Shown piece by piece: positions 44,189 to 52,336 of a stretch of DNA of 64,000 nt. The DNA is from Woeseiaceae bacterium (GTDB lineage Bacteria; Pseudomonadota; Gammaproteobacteria; Steroidobacterales; Woeseiaceae), in the NCBI GenBank assembly GCA_021773075.1, contig JAJFKT010000035.1, positions 186,001 through 250,000 on the forward strand. Reading direction: 5' to 3'. The stretch's first letter is position 1. Every line of letters starts with the position of its first letter. Both the position numbers and the translations under genes were made by a program. The notes beneath the pieces are model-generated. The model did not search any database. It was not told the origin of the DNA and worked only from the letters and a program-made list of their open reading frames with translations.

Positions 44189-46062
44189 TATTCGACCTCT
44201 GCTTGTCGTAACGTTACATTCAGGTTGTGATTTGCATCCCGGTAAGTAGGGTCAATAGCCAGAGCTTGTCGGTAACTCTCGATCGCGACATCCAGGCGAC
44301 CGATTTCCCGATAAACGTTACCGAGGTTATTGAGTGTTCTTGGGTTACCGGGCGCATACAGCAAGGCCTGCTGAAAATGGCTGGCCGCATCATCGTAGCG
44401 ACCAAGGTCTTTCAGCGCGAGACCCAAATTGGAGTGTGCCTGGGCATCGTCCGGTTTTTCTGTCAGGGCCATGCTGATGAAGTTAGCGGCATCATCCGGC
44501 CGCTGCGATTGCAGGCACAACAGACCCAACAGATTATTCGCGGCGACATGTCTGGCGTCGATATCGAGCACTTGCCGGTAAATGGATTCTGCACGGCGTA
44601 GCGCAGGCATATGCCCGTTAGCGGACCGCTGGGTCTGATAAGCCTCCGCAACCATCAGGTTCAATGTCTCTGCGTCGCTGCGCTGAGCCTCGCTTCCTTT
44701 GCCCTGCTCCTGCTGCAAAACCTCATCTTGCTGTCGGCCGGCATGATTCGGAATCCAGTCAACGATGAGGTGAATACGGTCTTCATCACTCCTGTTTTCA
44801 ACCATGTGTACCGACTCGTTGTTGATCTCCCAGATCTCGCCGACCTGCATATTCTTTTCTTCGCCGTTGACGAAAAATATATTTTGCTCATTGCTCACGA
44901 GAGGGATGTGAATCCGATGGCTATTCATAAGGGAAAAACCACCATCAGCATGTCGTGGAATTTTTCCACCTGCGAGTAACTTCGCAAATATTAGTCTTAC
45001 GACAAAACCGTTGTCTTGATAAAACTCCGCAATGTGTTCCAACAGGGGTTGCAGTTCTGCTTGCATCACATGATAGAGCTCACGTACGTCAGGGCTCGTG
45101 TACTTATGATCTTCGAAGTGAATTGCCAACAAAGCCTGTGTGTCACGGTGGACATCAAATCGCCTTTCTCGTTCTGATTCAAGCCATTTGGCCTCGGGAA
45201 ACTGCAAAACCCTCTCTTTAATGGGGCCAATATCGAAGCTGTCGTGAAGCAGCAGATAGTTATTCGCTCTACCCAGTAGTTTTTGGAAGCTATGGCTGTC
45301 AGCAGCCGGTGCACGAGTTGCGGAATCACTGGTTTTATCTTTTGGTCCGATGAACTCGAATCGGTAATCGTATTTCTCAATGATCTGATTTTCTTTTCCC
45401 GCAATCAGTTCGCGGAGCTCATCGTCATAGTAGTGCGAGTAGTGGCTGTGTCGTGACGGATTTTTTCGTTCATGCTTTTCGAGTTCCCGCTGCAGCGCCG
45501 TGGTTTCCTTGACAAGCAGTCGACCCATGATCGCCAGAAAATCATTCTGCAAATTCTCGAATTGGCCCACGTGTACCTGGGCACCGCTATCATCACCGAG
45601 CATTCGATTGAACAACCATGAAAAGTAGCCAACCTCGTTACTGGAAAAATCTCGTATACAGTTTTTGGTCAGCCCAACACCGCGATTGTTATCGAGCGAT
45701 TCGGGAAGTATGTCGATGAGTGCCGCCCGGTGCTGCTCGCTCAGCGGTGAATCTGACCCCAGGTTGACAAGATTCGTGACAGTCGTTTTGAAATCAGCCT
45801 GGCTATGATCAGAAACAATGGCGAACAATTGATTACGAATATTTGGTCGTTTGTTAAACGCGTACCAGGACACATACCAGTCCCAGGGGTTGCGGACCAT
45901 GCCGACACGTGGCAATGCACAGTATTCAGGCGGTACTTCACTGTACGGAAAGTGGTAGCCAACCGTCTGGTGGCCGGGTACGCAACGCTGGATGATGTCG
46001 TTGAGGGTCTGGCCGCCCGTCTTATGCATGTGAATGAACACAAAGTGCTCAGTAATTATCAT
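44188..46062 (-). CDS. Three-domain fusion: sulfotransferase, Asp/Asn beta-hydroxylase, TPR
   Basis: A 624-residue protein with three modules. Residues 1-240 are a sulfotransferase (PAPS loop HKTGGQTLN at 13-21; 3'-phosphate motif VRNPWDWYVSWY at 56-67). Residues about 255-440 are an Asp/Asn beta-hydroxylase domain similar to the downstream protein, with probable iron ligands H371 and D373 in PRHADGG and H419 in SVHMVEN, and FDVHRDTQA near 302-310. Residues 465-620 are TPR repeats (AHSNLGLALKDLGRYDDA and TLNNLGNVYREIGRLDVA). One polypeptide could thus hydroxylate a substrate, sulfate it and hold it by the TPR arm; that order is inference. No signal peptide is seen, so it is cytoplasmic. It forms a two-gene unit with the downstream hydroxylase. 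Confidence 0.87.
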   Translation of the reverse strand: MIITEHFVFIHMHKTGGQTLNDIIQRCVPGHQTVGYHFPYSEVPPEYCALPRVGMVRNPWDWYVSWYAFNKRPNIRNQLFAIVSDHSQADFKTTVTNLVNLGSDSPLSEQHRAALIDILPESLDNNRGVGLTKNCIRDFSSNEVGYFSWLFNRMLGDDSGAQVHVGQFENLQNDFLAIMGRLLVKETTALQRELEKHERKNPSRHSHYSHYYDDELRELIAGKENQIIEKYDYRFEFIGPKDKTSDSATRAPAADSHSFQKLLGRANNYLLLHDSFDIGPIKERVLQFPEAKWLESERERRFDVHRDTQALLAIHFEDHKYTSPDVRELYHVMQAELQPLLEHIAEFYQDNGFVVRLIFAKLLAGGKIPRHADGGFSLMNSHRIHIPLVSNEQNIFFVNGEEKNMQVGEIWEINNESVHMVENRSDEDRIHLIVDWIPNHAGRQQDEVLQQEQGKGSEAQRSDAETLNLMVAEAYQTQRSANGHMPALRRAESIYRQVLDIDARHVAANNLLGLLCLQSQRPDDAANFISMALTEKPDDAQAHSNLGLALKDLGRYDDAASHFQQALLYAPGNPRTLNNLGNVYREIGRLDVAIESYRQALAIDPTYRDANHNLNVTLRQAEVE

Positions 46063-46211
46063 TAGGTATTCTCTACTTAGTGGCCTGACTGGCAGGAGGT
46101 ATCACAGTCAGCGGCCAGGGCCGCCCGATGTACGTGAACTGCCGCCTTCGAATTCGATCATAAACCGATTCAGCGCGTGCTTCCAGATGCGCTTGGCTCA
46201 GCGTGTGCGAC

Positions 46212-48155
46212 CTAACGGTCGGGCGTAAGCGTACCTGACGAACGCAGCATATCGACGAAAGCTTCCGCAAGAAGCTTCGAACCAAGAGAGTTGAAATGAT
46301 CCTTGTCTCGATACAGGAAGGTGCTGCCGTTATCCGGGACACAGTATTTTTCGCTCGCCGGGCAGACCGTATCGAATATATTGAAGATTGCCACATTCGG
46401 GCTGCTTGCCTCAAGATCCATCAGCAATGCCATGACCTGGTCTACATGCAATGCAAACCCGGCTCTTTCCAATTGGCATCTTTCTCTTTCGTCGAGATCG
46501 CACTCGCGAATGTCGTTGTAGGGAAATATGGGCGGCGGACCGGTGAGAACCACGTTCACACCCTTGCTGTCGAGATCCTCGGCGAGAAGCGAAACGATAT
46601 ACAACCAGGGCCGTATTTCCAGGACAGCATTGGGAAGTGATCGGGAAATATAAAGCCGCGACAGGAGAACAATATCGCCGCTCCTGAATTGCGGATAGAT
46701 TCGCTCGAACAGCGCTTTACGCGGCGCAAATTCCTTGCCGGGCTCGAACGGAAAGCTCCAGCCGGGAGTTTCGACCAGGTGTACGCCTACCCCCAACTTC
46801 TCATGCAGCTCGAACAACATGCCCTGAAGATGTCCCGAGTGGCTGTCACCCATCGTCCAGATTGTCGGCAGGCCGGGTTTCGGCGCCACAGTGCAATTCT
46901 CGACAGTATCGGGTTTTAGCACGCGACTACCACCATCCAGCACACAGGTTAGTACATGTGACTTACCGTTCGACAAAATGGGAACATATGAGGGAGGGTG
47001 AAGTACTGTCTTCGCAGAATCAGAGGTCGCACCGATTCCCAGCATCGTGAGCAGTAGTGCTGCGCCGAGTGCGAAATTGCAAGCCAGGCCCAAGCCAATG
47101 TCATTTACCCGGCGCGTCGTCCAGGTCCTGTATCGCAACGGGGATTCAATGAAATGAAAGGAAAGAATTGCTGCAATTGCCATCGCGACGATATACAGGG
47201 CGGATGACCGCCAGGCTGTCGCGAGCACAATAGGGCCGAGGGCAATGATTGGCCAGTGCCACAAATACAGGGAATAGGAAACCCGTCCGATGTAGACAAC
47301 CGGCGGCAGCATCAGTACACGAGTAGCGAAAGAGCGATCATTACTGGCCAGAAGCAAACCAGTCAGGCCAACCGCTGACAATGTAGCCGGAACTACGTAA
47401 TTCTCCGGCGCGAAGAAACAAGCGATCAGTGCAATCAGGGCAAACGGGGACAGGCGCCTTAAGGCCATTCGTAGCCGTCTTGTCTGCGTGTGACGCGATG
47501 CGAGAAAGACCAACGATCCGATACCGAGTTCCCAAATCCGAGCAGGCATCAGGAAAAAAGCGGCTGCCTGGTGGTCTTCGTAAAGCCAGGCAAACATCAT
47601 CACGGACATAAGGCCGCCGACGATCATGGCGACCGCCAACGCTCGAAAGGAAATCCTCTCCGTCCTGAAGTAGAAAAGCCAGGCGAACATCGGGAAAACA
47701 ACATAAAACTGCTCTTCGACTCCCAGCGACCATGTATGAGTAAACGCGTTAAAAATGGAGGAGGGCGAAAAGTAATCGAGTTCGAAAAAGAACAGGACAA
47801 AATTCGAGAAGCCAAATAAGGCCGCAAGCCCCGTTTGTACAGAGTGTCGTGGAAACGGGTCCGTCAGCAACACCACGATGCCGGTTACCGCCACGCACAA
47901 TGCAAGTGCAGGCAGCAATCGCTTTACTCGTCTGGCAAGAAAACCGATGTAAAGCTGCGAGAGACTCGTGCGACGCTGGCCCAAAAGTGAGGCCGTAACG
48001 ACGAAACCGGAAATGGCGAAGAAAACATCTACGCCCAGGAATCCACTGGGCAGAATTTTCTCAGGGAGATGGCTTGCAATCACAGCTAAAACTGCAATCG
48101 CTCTTAGCCCATCGATATCGGCGCGGTAGGAAAGTTTGTTCGTCAACGTGCCCAT
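46212..48155 (-). CDS. OafA-type acyltransferase with C-terminal SGNH domain
   Basis: A 647-residue membrane protein. Residues 1-380 are an acyltransferase 3 domain with about ten helices and the opening YRADIDGLRAIAVLAV, which includes the conserved R and H of the family (SHLPEKILPSG, EEQFYVVFP). Residues 410-645 are a periplasmic SGNH-hydrolase-like domain with the serine block WTMGDSHSGHL and the terminal Asp-His DKDHFNSLGSK. OafA-like proteins O-acetylate lipopolysaccharide, exopolysaccharide or other surface glycans, with the SGNH part carrying out the periplasmic transfer. It is separated by 149 bases from the fusion gene, and whether it belongs to that locus is uncertain. Confidence 0.9.
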   Translation of the reverse strand: MGTLTNKLSYRADIDGLRAIAVLAVIASHLPEKILPSGFLGVDVFFAISGFVVTASLLGQRRTSLSQLYIGFLARRVKRLLPALALCVAVTGIVVLLTDPFPRHSVQTGLAALFGFSNFVLFFFELDYFSPSSIFNAFTHTWSLGVEEQFYVVFPMFAWLFYFRTERISFRALAVAMIVGGLMSVMMFAWLYEDHQAAAFFLMPARIWELGIGSLVFLASRHTQTRRLRMALRRLSPFALIALIACFFAPENYVVPATLSAVGLTGLLLASNDRSFATRVLMLPPVVYIGRVSYSLYLWHWPIIALGPIVLATAWRSSALYIVAMAIAAILSFHFIESPLRYRTWTTRRVNDIGLGLACNFALGAALLLTMLGIGATSDSAKTVLHPPSYVPILSNGKSHVLTCVLDGGSRVLKPDTVENCTVAPKPGLPTIWTMGDSHSGHLQGMLFELHEKLGVGVHLVETPGWSFPFEPGKEFAPRKALFERIYPQFRSGDIVLLSRLYISRSLPNAVLEIRPWLYIVSLLAEDLDSKGVNVVLTGPPPIFPYNDIRECDLDERERCQLERAGFALHVDQVMALLMDLEASSPNVAIFNIFDTVCPASEKYCVPDNGSTFLYRDKDHFNSLGSKLLAEAFVDMLRSSGTLTPDR

Positions 48156-48321
48156 AGTCTACTTGAGTGGAGGGTAAACCCGGCAAAGTGTCTCCAGATT
48201 TGACTAAACAGGCCGTTCCCTCGGCTATTACCTATACCGCCACACACGCGGCAACTTGTAATCTCGAAGGACGTGACGGTGGCAAATGCACCGCCTCCAT
48301 CCATACGAGCCTGCCGGGGCA

Positions 48322-49407
48322 ATGATTGAAAAGAAAATGATAGCGTCCACGGATTCAACCGAATCAAACCGGAAGCAATCGAACATACGTATCGCACTGA
48401 TTTGCGCGGTGCTTGCGGTCGGTATTTTCGTGGTCGATGTTGCATCTCTTCCCCTGGGCGTCGCGGCGGGCGTGGCGTACGTGGTCGTGGTGTTGATCGC
48501 ACTTTGGTTACCAAAGTGGCAGCACACTCTTGCTGTAGCTATCGGCGTGTCCATTCTGACAATTGTGGGTTTTCTCCTGTCGGAGCCCGCCGGTATTCCG
48601 TGGATGGTAGTAACCAATAGAATGTTGGCACTGTCGGCCATTTGGCTGATCGCGATCGGAGGCAGCTGGCTGGTGTTCGCCAGGCGCAACAAGACCGAGG
48701 AGTCACTAAGAAAGGCGGAGATGGAGGTCGACCGTGCCCGGAATGCCAAGTCACGTTTCCTGGAGACCTCGAGCAACGATATTCGGCACCATCTTCAGAC
48801 TCTAATATTGCTAAACGGCGCGCTACAACGATTAACGGATCAGGAAAAAACGCGGGACATTGCCGACAAGCAAGCAGAAGCACTCGCGCGACTGAGTGAT
48901 CTGATGAACTCGCTCCTGGATATCAGCGAACTCCAATCCGGCGATGTCGAGCCGAAAATCACAGAGACTCCGATTGATCCGATTCTTATGCAGTTAAAGG
49001 ACGAATTCGATCATCAGGCGAGCGCAAAAAATCTACAGCTCAGTTTCACGTCGCATGGAGAGGTGCTGCTGTCCGACACGGTCTTGCTGACACGTATCAT
49101 CCGAATCCTGATATCAAACGCCATCCGCTATACGACACAGGGCCGAATTACAGTGAGTTGCCATGCGGAACCGGACGGTTTGAGACTGAGTGTAGAGGAC
49201 ACCGGGATCGGCATCGCTGCCGATCAAATCGACAGAATTTTTGATGAGTTTTACCAGGTCGAAAACGATCCGGCGGGAAGGGATCGCGGCCTCGGGCTGG
49301 GGCTGTCGATTGTCGACCACAGCGCTGGCCTTCTGGGCACTAAAGCGGAAGTAACATCCGTGCCAGGTCGAGGCTCGACATTCTCAATGCTCCTACCGCA
49401 AGTCTGA
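48322..49407 (+). CDS. Membrane sensor kinase-like protein with altered H-box
   Basis: A 361-residue protein with four N-terminal helices (about residues 22-38, 43-63, 68-87, 101-119) and a cytoplasmic HisKA plus HATPase_c pair. The ATPase part is intact: N-box ISNAIRY, G1 DTGIGI, F-box FDEFYQVEN and G2 GLGLGLS. In the dimerisation helix the normal [S]HDLR phosphate-accepting His is Asn (SSNDIRHHLQ, N152), although H156 and H157 follow one turn later. The kinase may thus be a pseudokinase, a phosphatase or use a shifted His. No response regulator is adjacent. The ATG at 48322 follows GGGG; another ATG 36 bases upstream is possible. Confidence 0.8.
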   Translation: MIEKKMIASTDSTESNRKQSNIRIALICAVLAVGIFVVDVASLPLGVAAGVAYVVVVLIALWLPKWQHTLAVAIGVSILTIVGFLLSEPAGIPWMVVTNRMLALSAIWLIAIGGSWLVFARRNKTEESLRKAEMEVDRARNAKSRFLETSSNDIRHHLQTLILLNGALQRLTDQEKTRDIADKQAEALARLSDLMNSLLDISELQSGDVEPKITETPIDPILMQLKDEFDHQASAKNLQLSFTSHGEVLLSDTVLLTRIIRILISNAIRYTTQGRITVSCHAEPDGLRLSVEDTGIGIAADQIDRIFDEFYQVENDPAGRDRGLGLGLSIVDHSAGLLGTKAEVTSVPGRGSTFSMLLPQV

Positions 49408-49445
49408 TCTGCGTAGTTCGGCGGATGATTCGTTTTAAATCACCT

Positions 49446-50948
49446 TCATTGCTCAATAATCGCTCTTACGCCCGGGTGATCCACCGGGTAGCGGTTCGCG
49501 CGGAAGAGCATGTGCGGTCCTTCGGCACCATCGTCATATGCGTACTCCCAAACGATCTCTCCGTCAGCGGTTACCTCACGAACGCGCGCGCTGGCGCCAT
49601 GATCGACAAGCGTATTGCCGTTCGCCAGACGTTGTGCACCCGAAACAAACCACGAGAAAAAAATTTCCTCGTCCGTTGGCGCATATTCCCATACAAGCTC
49701 GGCAGGACCGTAAGCACTACCCTCTGCAAGAGCGTAATTTCCGTCGTCGCTTAGGGGTGTTGCGAATTCAACGACACTACTATGTGGCCGTATTTTCGGA
49801 TCGCCGTTGTTAAAGATCATTATATTGCCAGCGCCGGGTAGGCCGTCGCTGATCCACTGTACGTCGTGTTGATTAAATAGCCGCCGATCCTCAGCGCTGC
49901 CGCGATCGTAGTTTTCCGGGTTCCCCCAACGATAGAGGAAATCTCCGGCAGCACCCTGCGCCTCGAACGCCGTCGTGCTGTGATCGATGATGTAAACCTC
50001 GCTTAGATAATTTGAAGAAAAGATTATCTGATCGAGTTCCTCGTTATAGTCAAGCGCATTGACGTGCGTCCAGTCGGCATTCACGGAACCATCGCGATTT
50101 AATTCGAAGGTGTTGATGTCGAGTTTCCCGGGATTTTCGGCAACAACACCGTAATTGCGCTGCCCCGGATCGAAATTCTGCACAAGATGGTGACGCATAC
50201 TCCACTCCCAAACGATCTCAGCGGTCTCGGGATTTACTTCGATAATGCCATCAAACCAGAAGTGGCCGTCTTCGGCGACATGCTCCGGATTACGACCGAG
50301 CGCTATTGCCTGGTCTGTTGTTATTCTCTCCCATACAATGGCCATTACGTTGCCATTCGAAAGTTTCACAGCATCGTGATGGTGTATGTAGTCATCAGTC
50401 TCGAGACGCAGTCGCCATGACAGCGAACCGTCGGCGGCGTATTCTTCAAGGCAGCCCCGATTACCACCGCCGTCCATGAAGTAATCCGAATAGAGATTAC
50501 CGGACGCGAGCCGCGAGCCATCAGCTTGCAATTGGGTGAATGAAAAATAGTCATTTTCAAAGGAGGCGACGACCTCCTTGTCGTTATTCACGAGGTACGC
50601 TGGTTTTCGGTATCCGGGTTCGATCAGGACATAGCCCGATGAAACGCGCTCGATATCTGTTTCGGCGAGCGGCCTGTCAGCGCCGACAGCCTGCCGCTTG
50701 GCCAGGGCCTCTGGCATTTCGGTCAGCTCTTTGCCCGGAACATCAGCGAATCCTGGTGGTGGTGGCGACGCGAACACCACTCCGCAGTCTGTACTTACGG
50801 CTTTGCTGGATATGTAAGGCGGGCTTTTCGGCGTAGCAGTAACTAAATTGACAGGGCCTTCGTTTTCGGCAGGAGCGCAAGCAAAAAGAAAACTGACGCT
50901 GCTTGCGTACAGTAGGCGAATTGCAGGCTTAATAGAATAGACAGTCAC
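49446..50948 (-). CDS. Arylsulfotransferase (ASST)-like lipoprotein
   Basis: A 500-residue protein of the PAPS-independent arylsulfate sulfotransferase family, a six-bladed propeller enzyme that moves sulfate between phenols. Typical blade motifs are HHDAVKLSNGNVMAIVWE, WEWSMRHHLVQNF, DWTHVNALDYNEELDQIIF, RLFNQHDVQW and GNTLVDHG. Histidines in these motifs include the likely sulfate-accepting one. The start is set at the GTG at 50948 because GAGGGG lies just upstream and it yields a lipoprotein signal with cysteine C24 (SFLFAC), followed by Ala, compatible with outer-membrane sorting. An ATG 63 bases upstream is the alternative. Confidence 0.85.
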   Translation of the reverse strand: MTVYSIKPAIRLLYASSVSFLFACAPAENEGPVNLVTATPKSPPYISSKAVSTDCGVVFASPPPPGFADVPGKELTEMPEALAKRQAVGADRPLAETDIERVSSGYVLIEPGYRKPAYLVNNDKEVVASFENDYFSFTQLQADGSRLASGNLYSDYFMDGGGNRGCLEEYAADGSLSWRLRLETDDYIHHHDAVKLSNGNVMAIVWERITTDQAIALGRNPEHVAEDGHFWFDGIIEVNPETAEIVWEWSMRHHLVQNFDPGQRNYGVVAENPGKLDINTFELNRDGSVNADWTHVNALDYNEELDQIIFSSNYLSEVYIIDHSTTAFEAQGAAGDFLYRWGNPENYDRGSAEDRRLFNQHDVQWISDGLPGAGNIMIFNNGDPKIRPHSSVVEFATPLSDDGNYALAEGSAYGPAELVWEYAPTDEEIFFSWFVSGAQRLANGNTLVDHGASARVREVTADGEIVWEYAYDDGAEGPHMLFRANRYPVDHPGVRAIIEQ

Positions 50949-51057
50949 ACGATCCCCTCGATTCACGGTGACGCTGGAGAATAGCAGACTCAGAGATTTG
51001 GACAGAATCATGGGACAGCCATAACCTGCGTAACGGACCTCGCACCGTCAAACCAAA

Positions 51058-52191
51058 TTAATCGAATAGCGGTCGTATCCTCGCGACTCCCTCACGAATA
51101 TCGTGTTCGTTGTAATGGGCGAAACTCAGGCGCATGAAATTTCTTAGACCACCTGTACTCGAGAATACGTTCCCTGCCTGAAACCCTGCTTCTACCTTTC
51201 TTGCTTCGTCGAGGAGCAGCGCTGTTTCCACTGACTCGTCGAAGCGCAGCCAAAAGAAATAGCCCCCATTGGGTCGAGTCCAGACCGCTATACCGTCAAA
51301 GTGTTCACGTAATGCCTCATCCATCGCTTCTACTCTGGATCGGTAGGCGACTTTCAAAGCATCGATATGCGATTCGAGCGAGCCGTTATCGATGGCCTTT
51401 CGCGTGATTAGTGAACTGATGTGGTTGATGCTGCCACCGCTGTTGATGAAGCCGCTGGCTGCCAGCCTAACTCTCAATCTTGGTGACGACTGGATCCAGC
51501 CAAGTCGCATTCCGGGCGCAAGAATTTTGGCGAATGAACCCAGAGACACAACGTGGTCGCTGGCTGCCATGCTACCGTACGCCGCTGGTGGATTTTCGAA
51601 ATAGTAAAGCAGCTGATAAACCTCGTCGGCAACAATAAGAAAATCGTGCTGTTGGGCGAGCTCGACGATCTCTGCCCTTCGCGATTCGGTCGTACATTGT
51701 CCGCTGGGATTGTGATAACTGGGTATCGTGTACAAAAACGCTGGCGAATGGGTTTGCAGCGCTTTTTTAAGGGATTCGACACAAAGGCCGTTGTCGTCAA
51801 CGGGTATGCCGACGATGTTCAGACCGTGATCACGGAATATCTGAAAAGCCAGAAAATAACTTGGCTCTTCGACAAAAACCGTATCGCCGGGATCGGCAAA
51901 CACAACGGACACCATGTCCAGAGCCTGTGAATTTCCACCACTAACGAATAGCTCTTCCGATGATGTTTCTGACCCGTAGCCCCTGCTAAGGAATCCCGCC
52001 AGCGATTGCAGAAAACCCTTGTCGCCGTGGACAACGCCGTAGTTGAGCTCGAACGGCTGGGCCTCGTCGAAGAAAGCTGCACTGGCCTCCCGCACGAGTT
52101 CCACCGGCAGCAGGTCGGCAGATGGCTGCCCGATTCCAAAATTTATGGTTCCGGGTGGCGGTGCGCCGTCAAATGCTACTGTTTGACTCAT
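51058..52191 (-). CDS. PLP-dependent aminotransferase (MocR-type core without DNA-binding part)
   Basis: A 377-residue fold-type I aminotransferase. The PLP-lysine motif is SLGSFAKILAPGMRLGW. Other features are NFGIGQPSADLLP at the start, YGVVHGDKGFLQSLAGFL, the ligand strand FIVADEVYQLL-like region and PNGGYFFWL near the end. It resembles the aminotransferase half of MocR regulators and 2-aminoadipate/valine-type aminotransferases. The ATG at 52191 is preferred; the extra upstream residues to 52224 are not family-like. It is monocistronic, with no clear pathway neighbours. Confidence 0.87.
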   Translation of the reverse strand: MSQTVAFDGAPPPGTINFGIGQPSADLLPVELVREASAAFFDEAQPFELNYGVVHGDKGFLQSLAGFLSRGYGSETSSEELFVSGGNSQALDMVSVVFADPGDTVFVEEPSYFLAFQIFRDHGLNIVGIPVDDNGLCVESLKKALQTHSPAFLYTIPSYHNPSGQCTTESRRAEIVELAQQHDFLIVADEVYQLLYYFENPPAAYGSMAASDHVVSLGSFAKILAPGMRLGWIQSSPRLRVRLAASGFINSGGSINHISSLITRKAIDNGSLESHIDALKVAYRSRVEAMDEALREHFDGIAVWTRPNGGYFFWLRFDESVETALLLDEARKVEAGFQAGNVFSSTGGLRNFMRLSFAHYNEHDIREGVARIRPLFD

Positions 52192-52336
52192 CTGATTCGC
52201 TAAGCACTTCAAGGGTATGGCCATACTAGATGCCAGCCACAGCCGGCGGCAAGCGCCGCTGTGAGATACGAGTAGACCAACCCTCAGTTAGCGATAGTGC
52301 TAAAGTGGCGCGCTGCCCCAACCTCCGGATTCCCGC

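Noticed and set aside
47341..47733. A 130-codon leftward frame inside the acyltransferase gene
   Set aside because: Alternative frame of a gene with clear acyltransferase 3 motifs; the peptide is rich in Arg and Cys and not protein-like.
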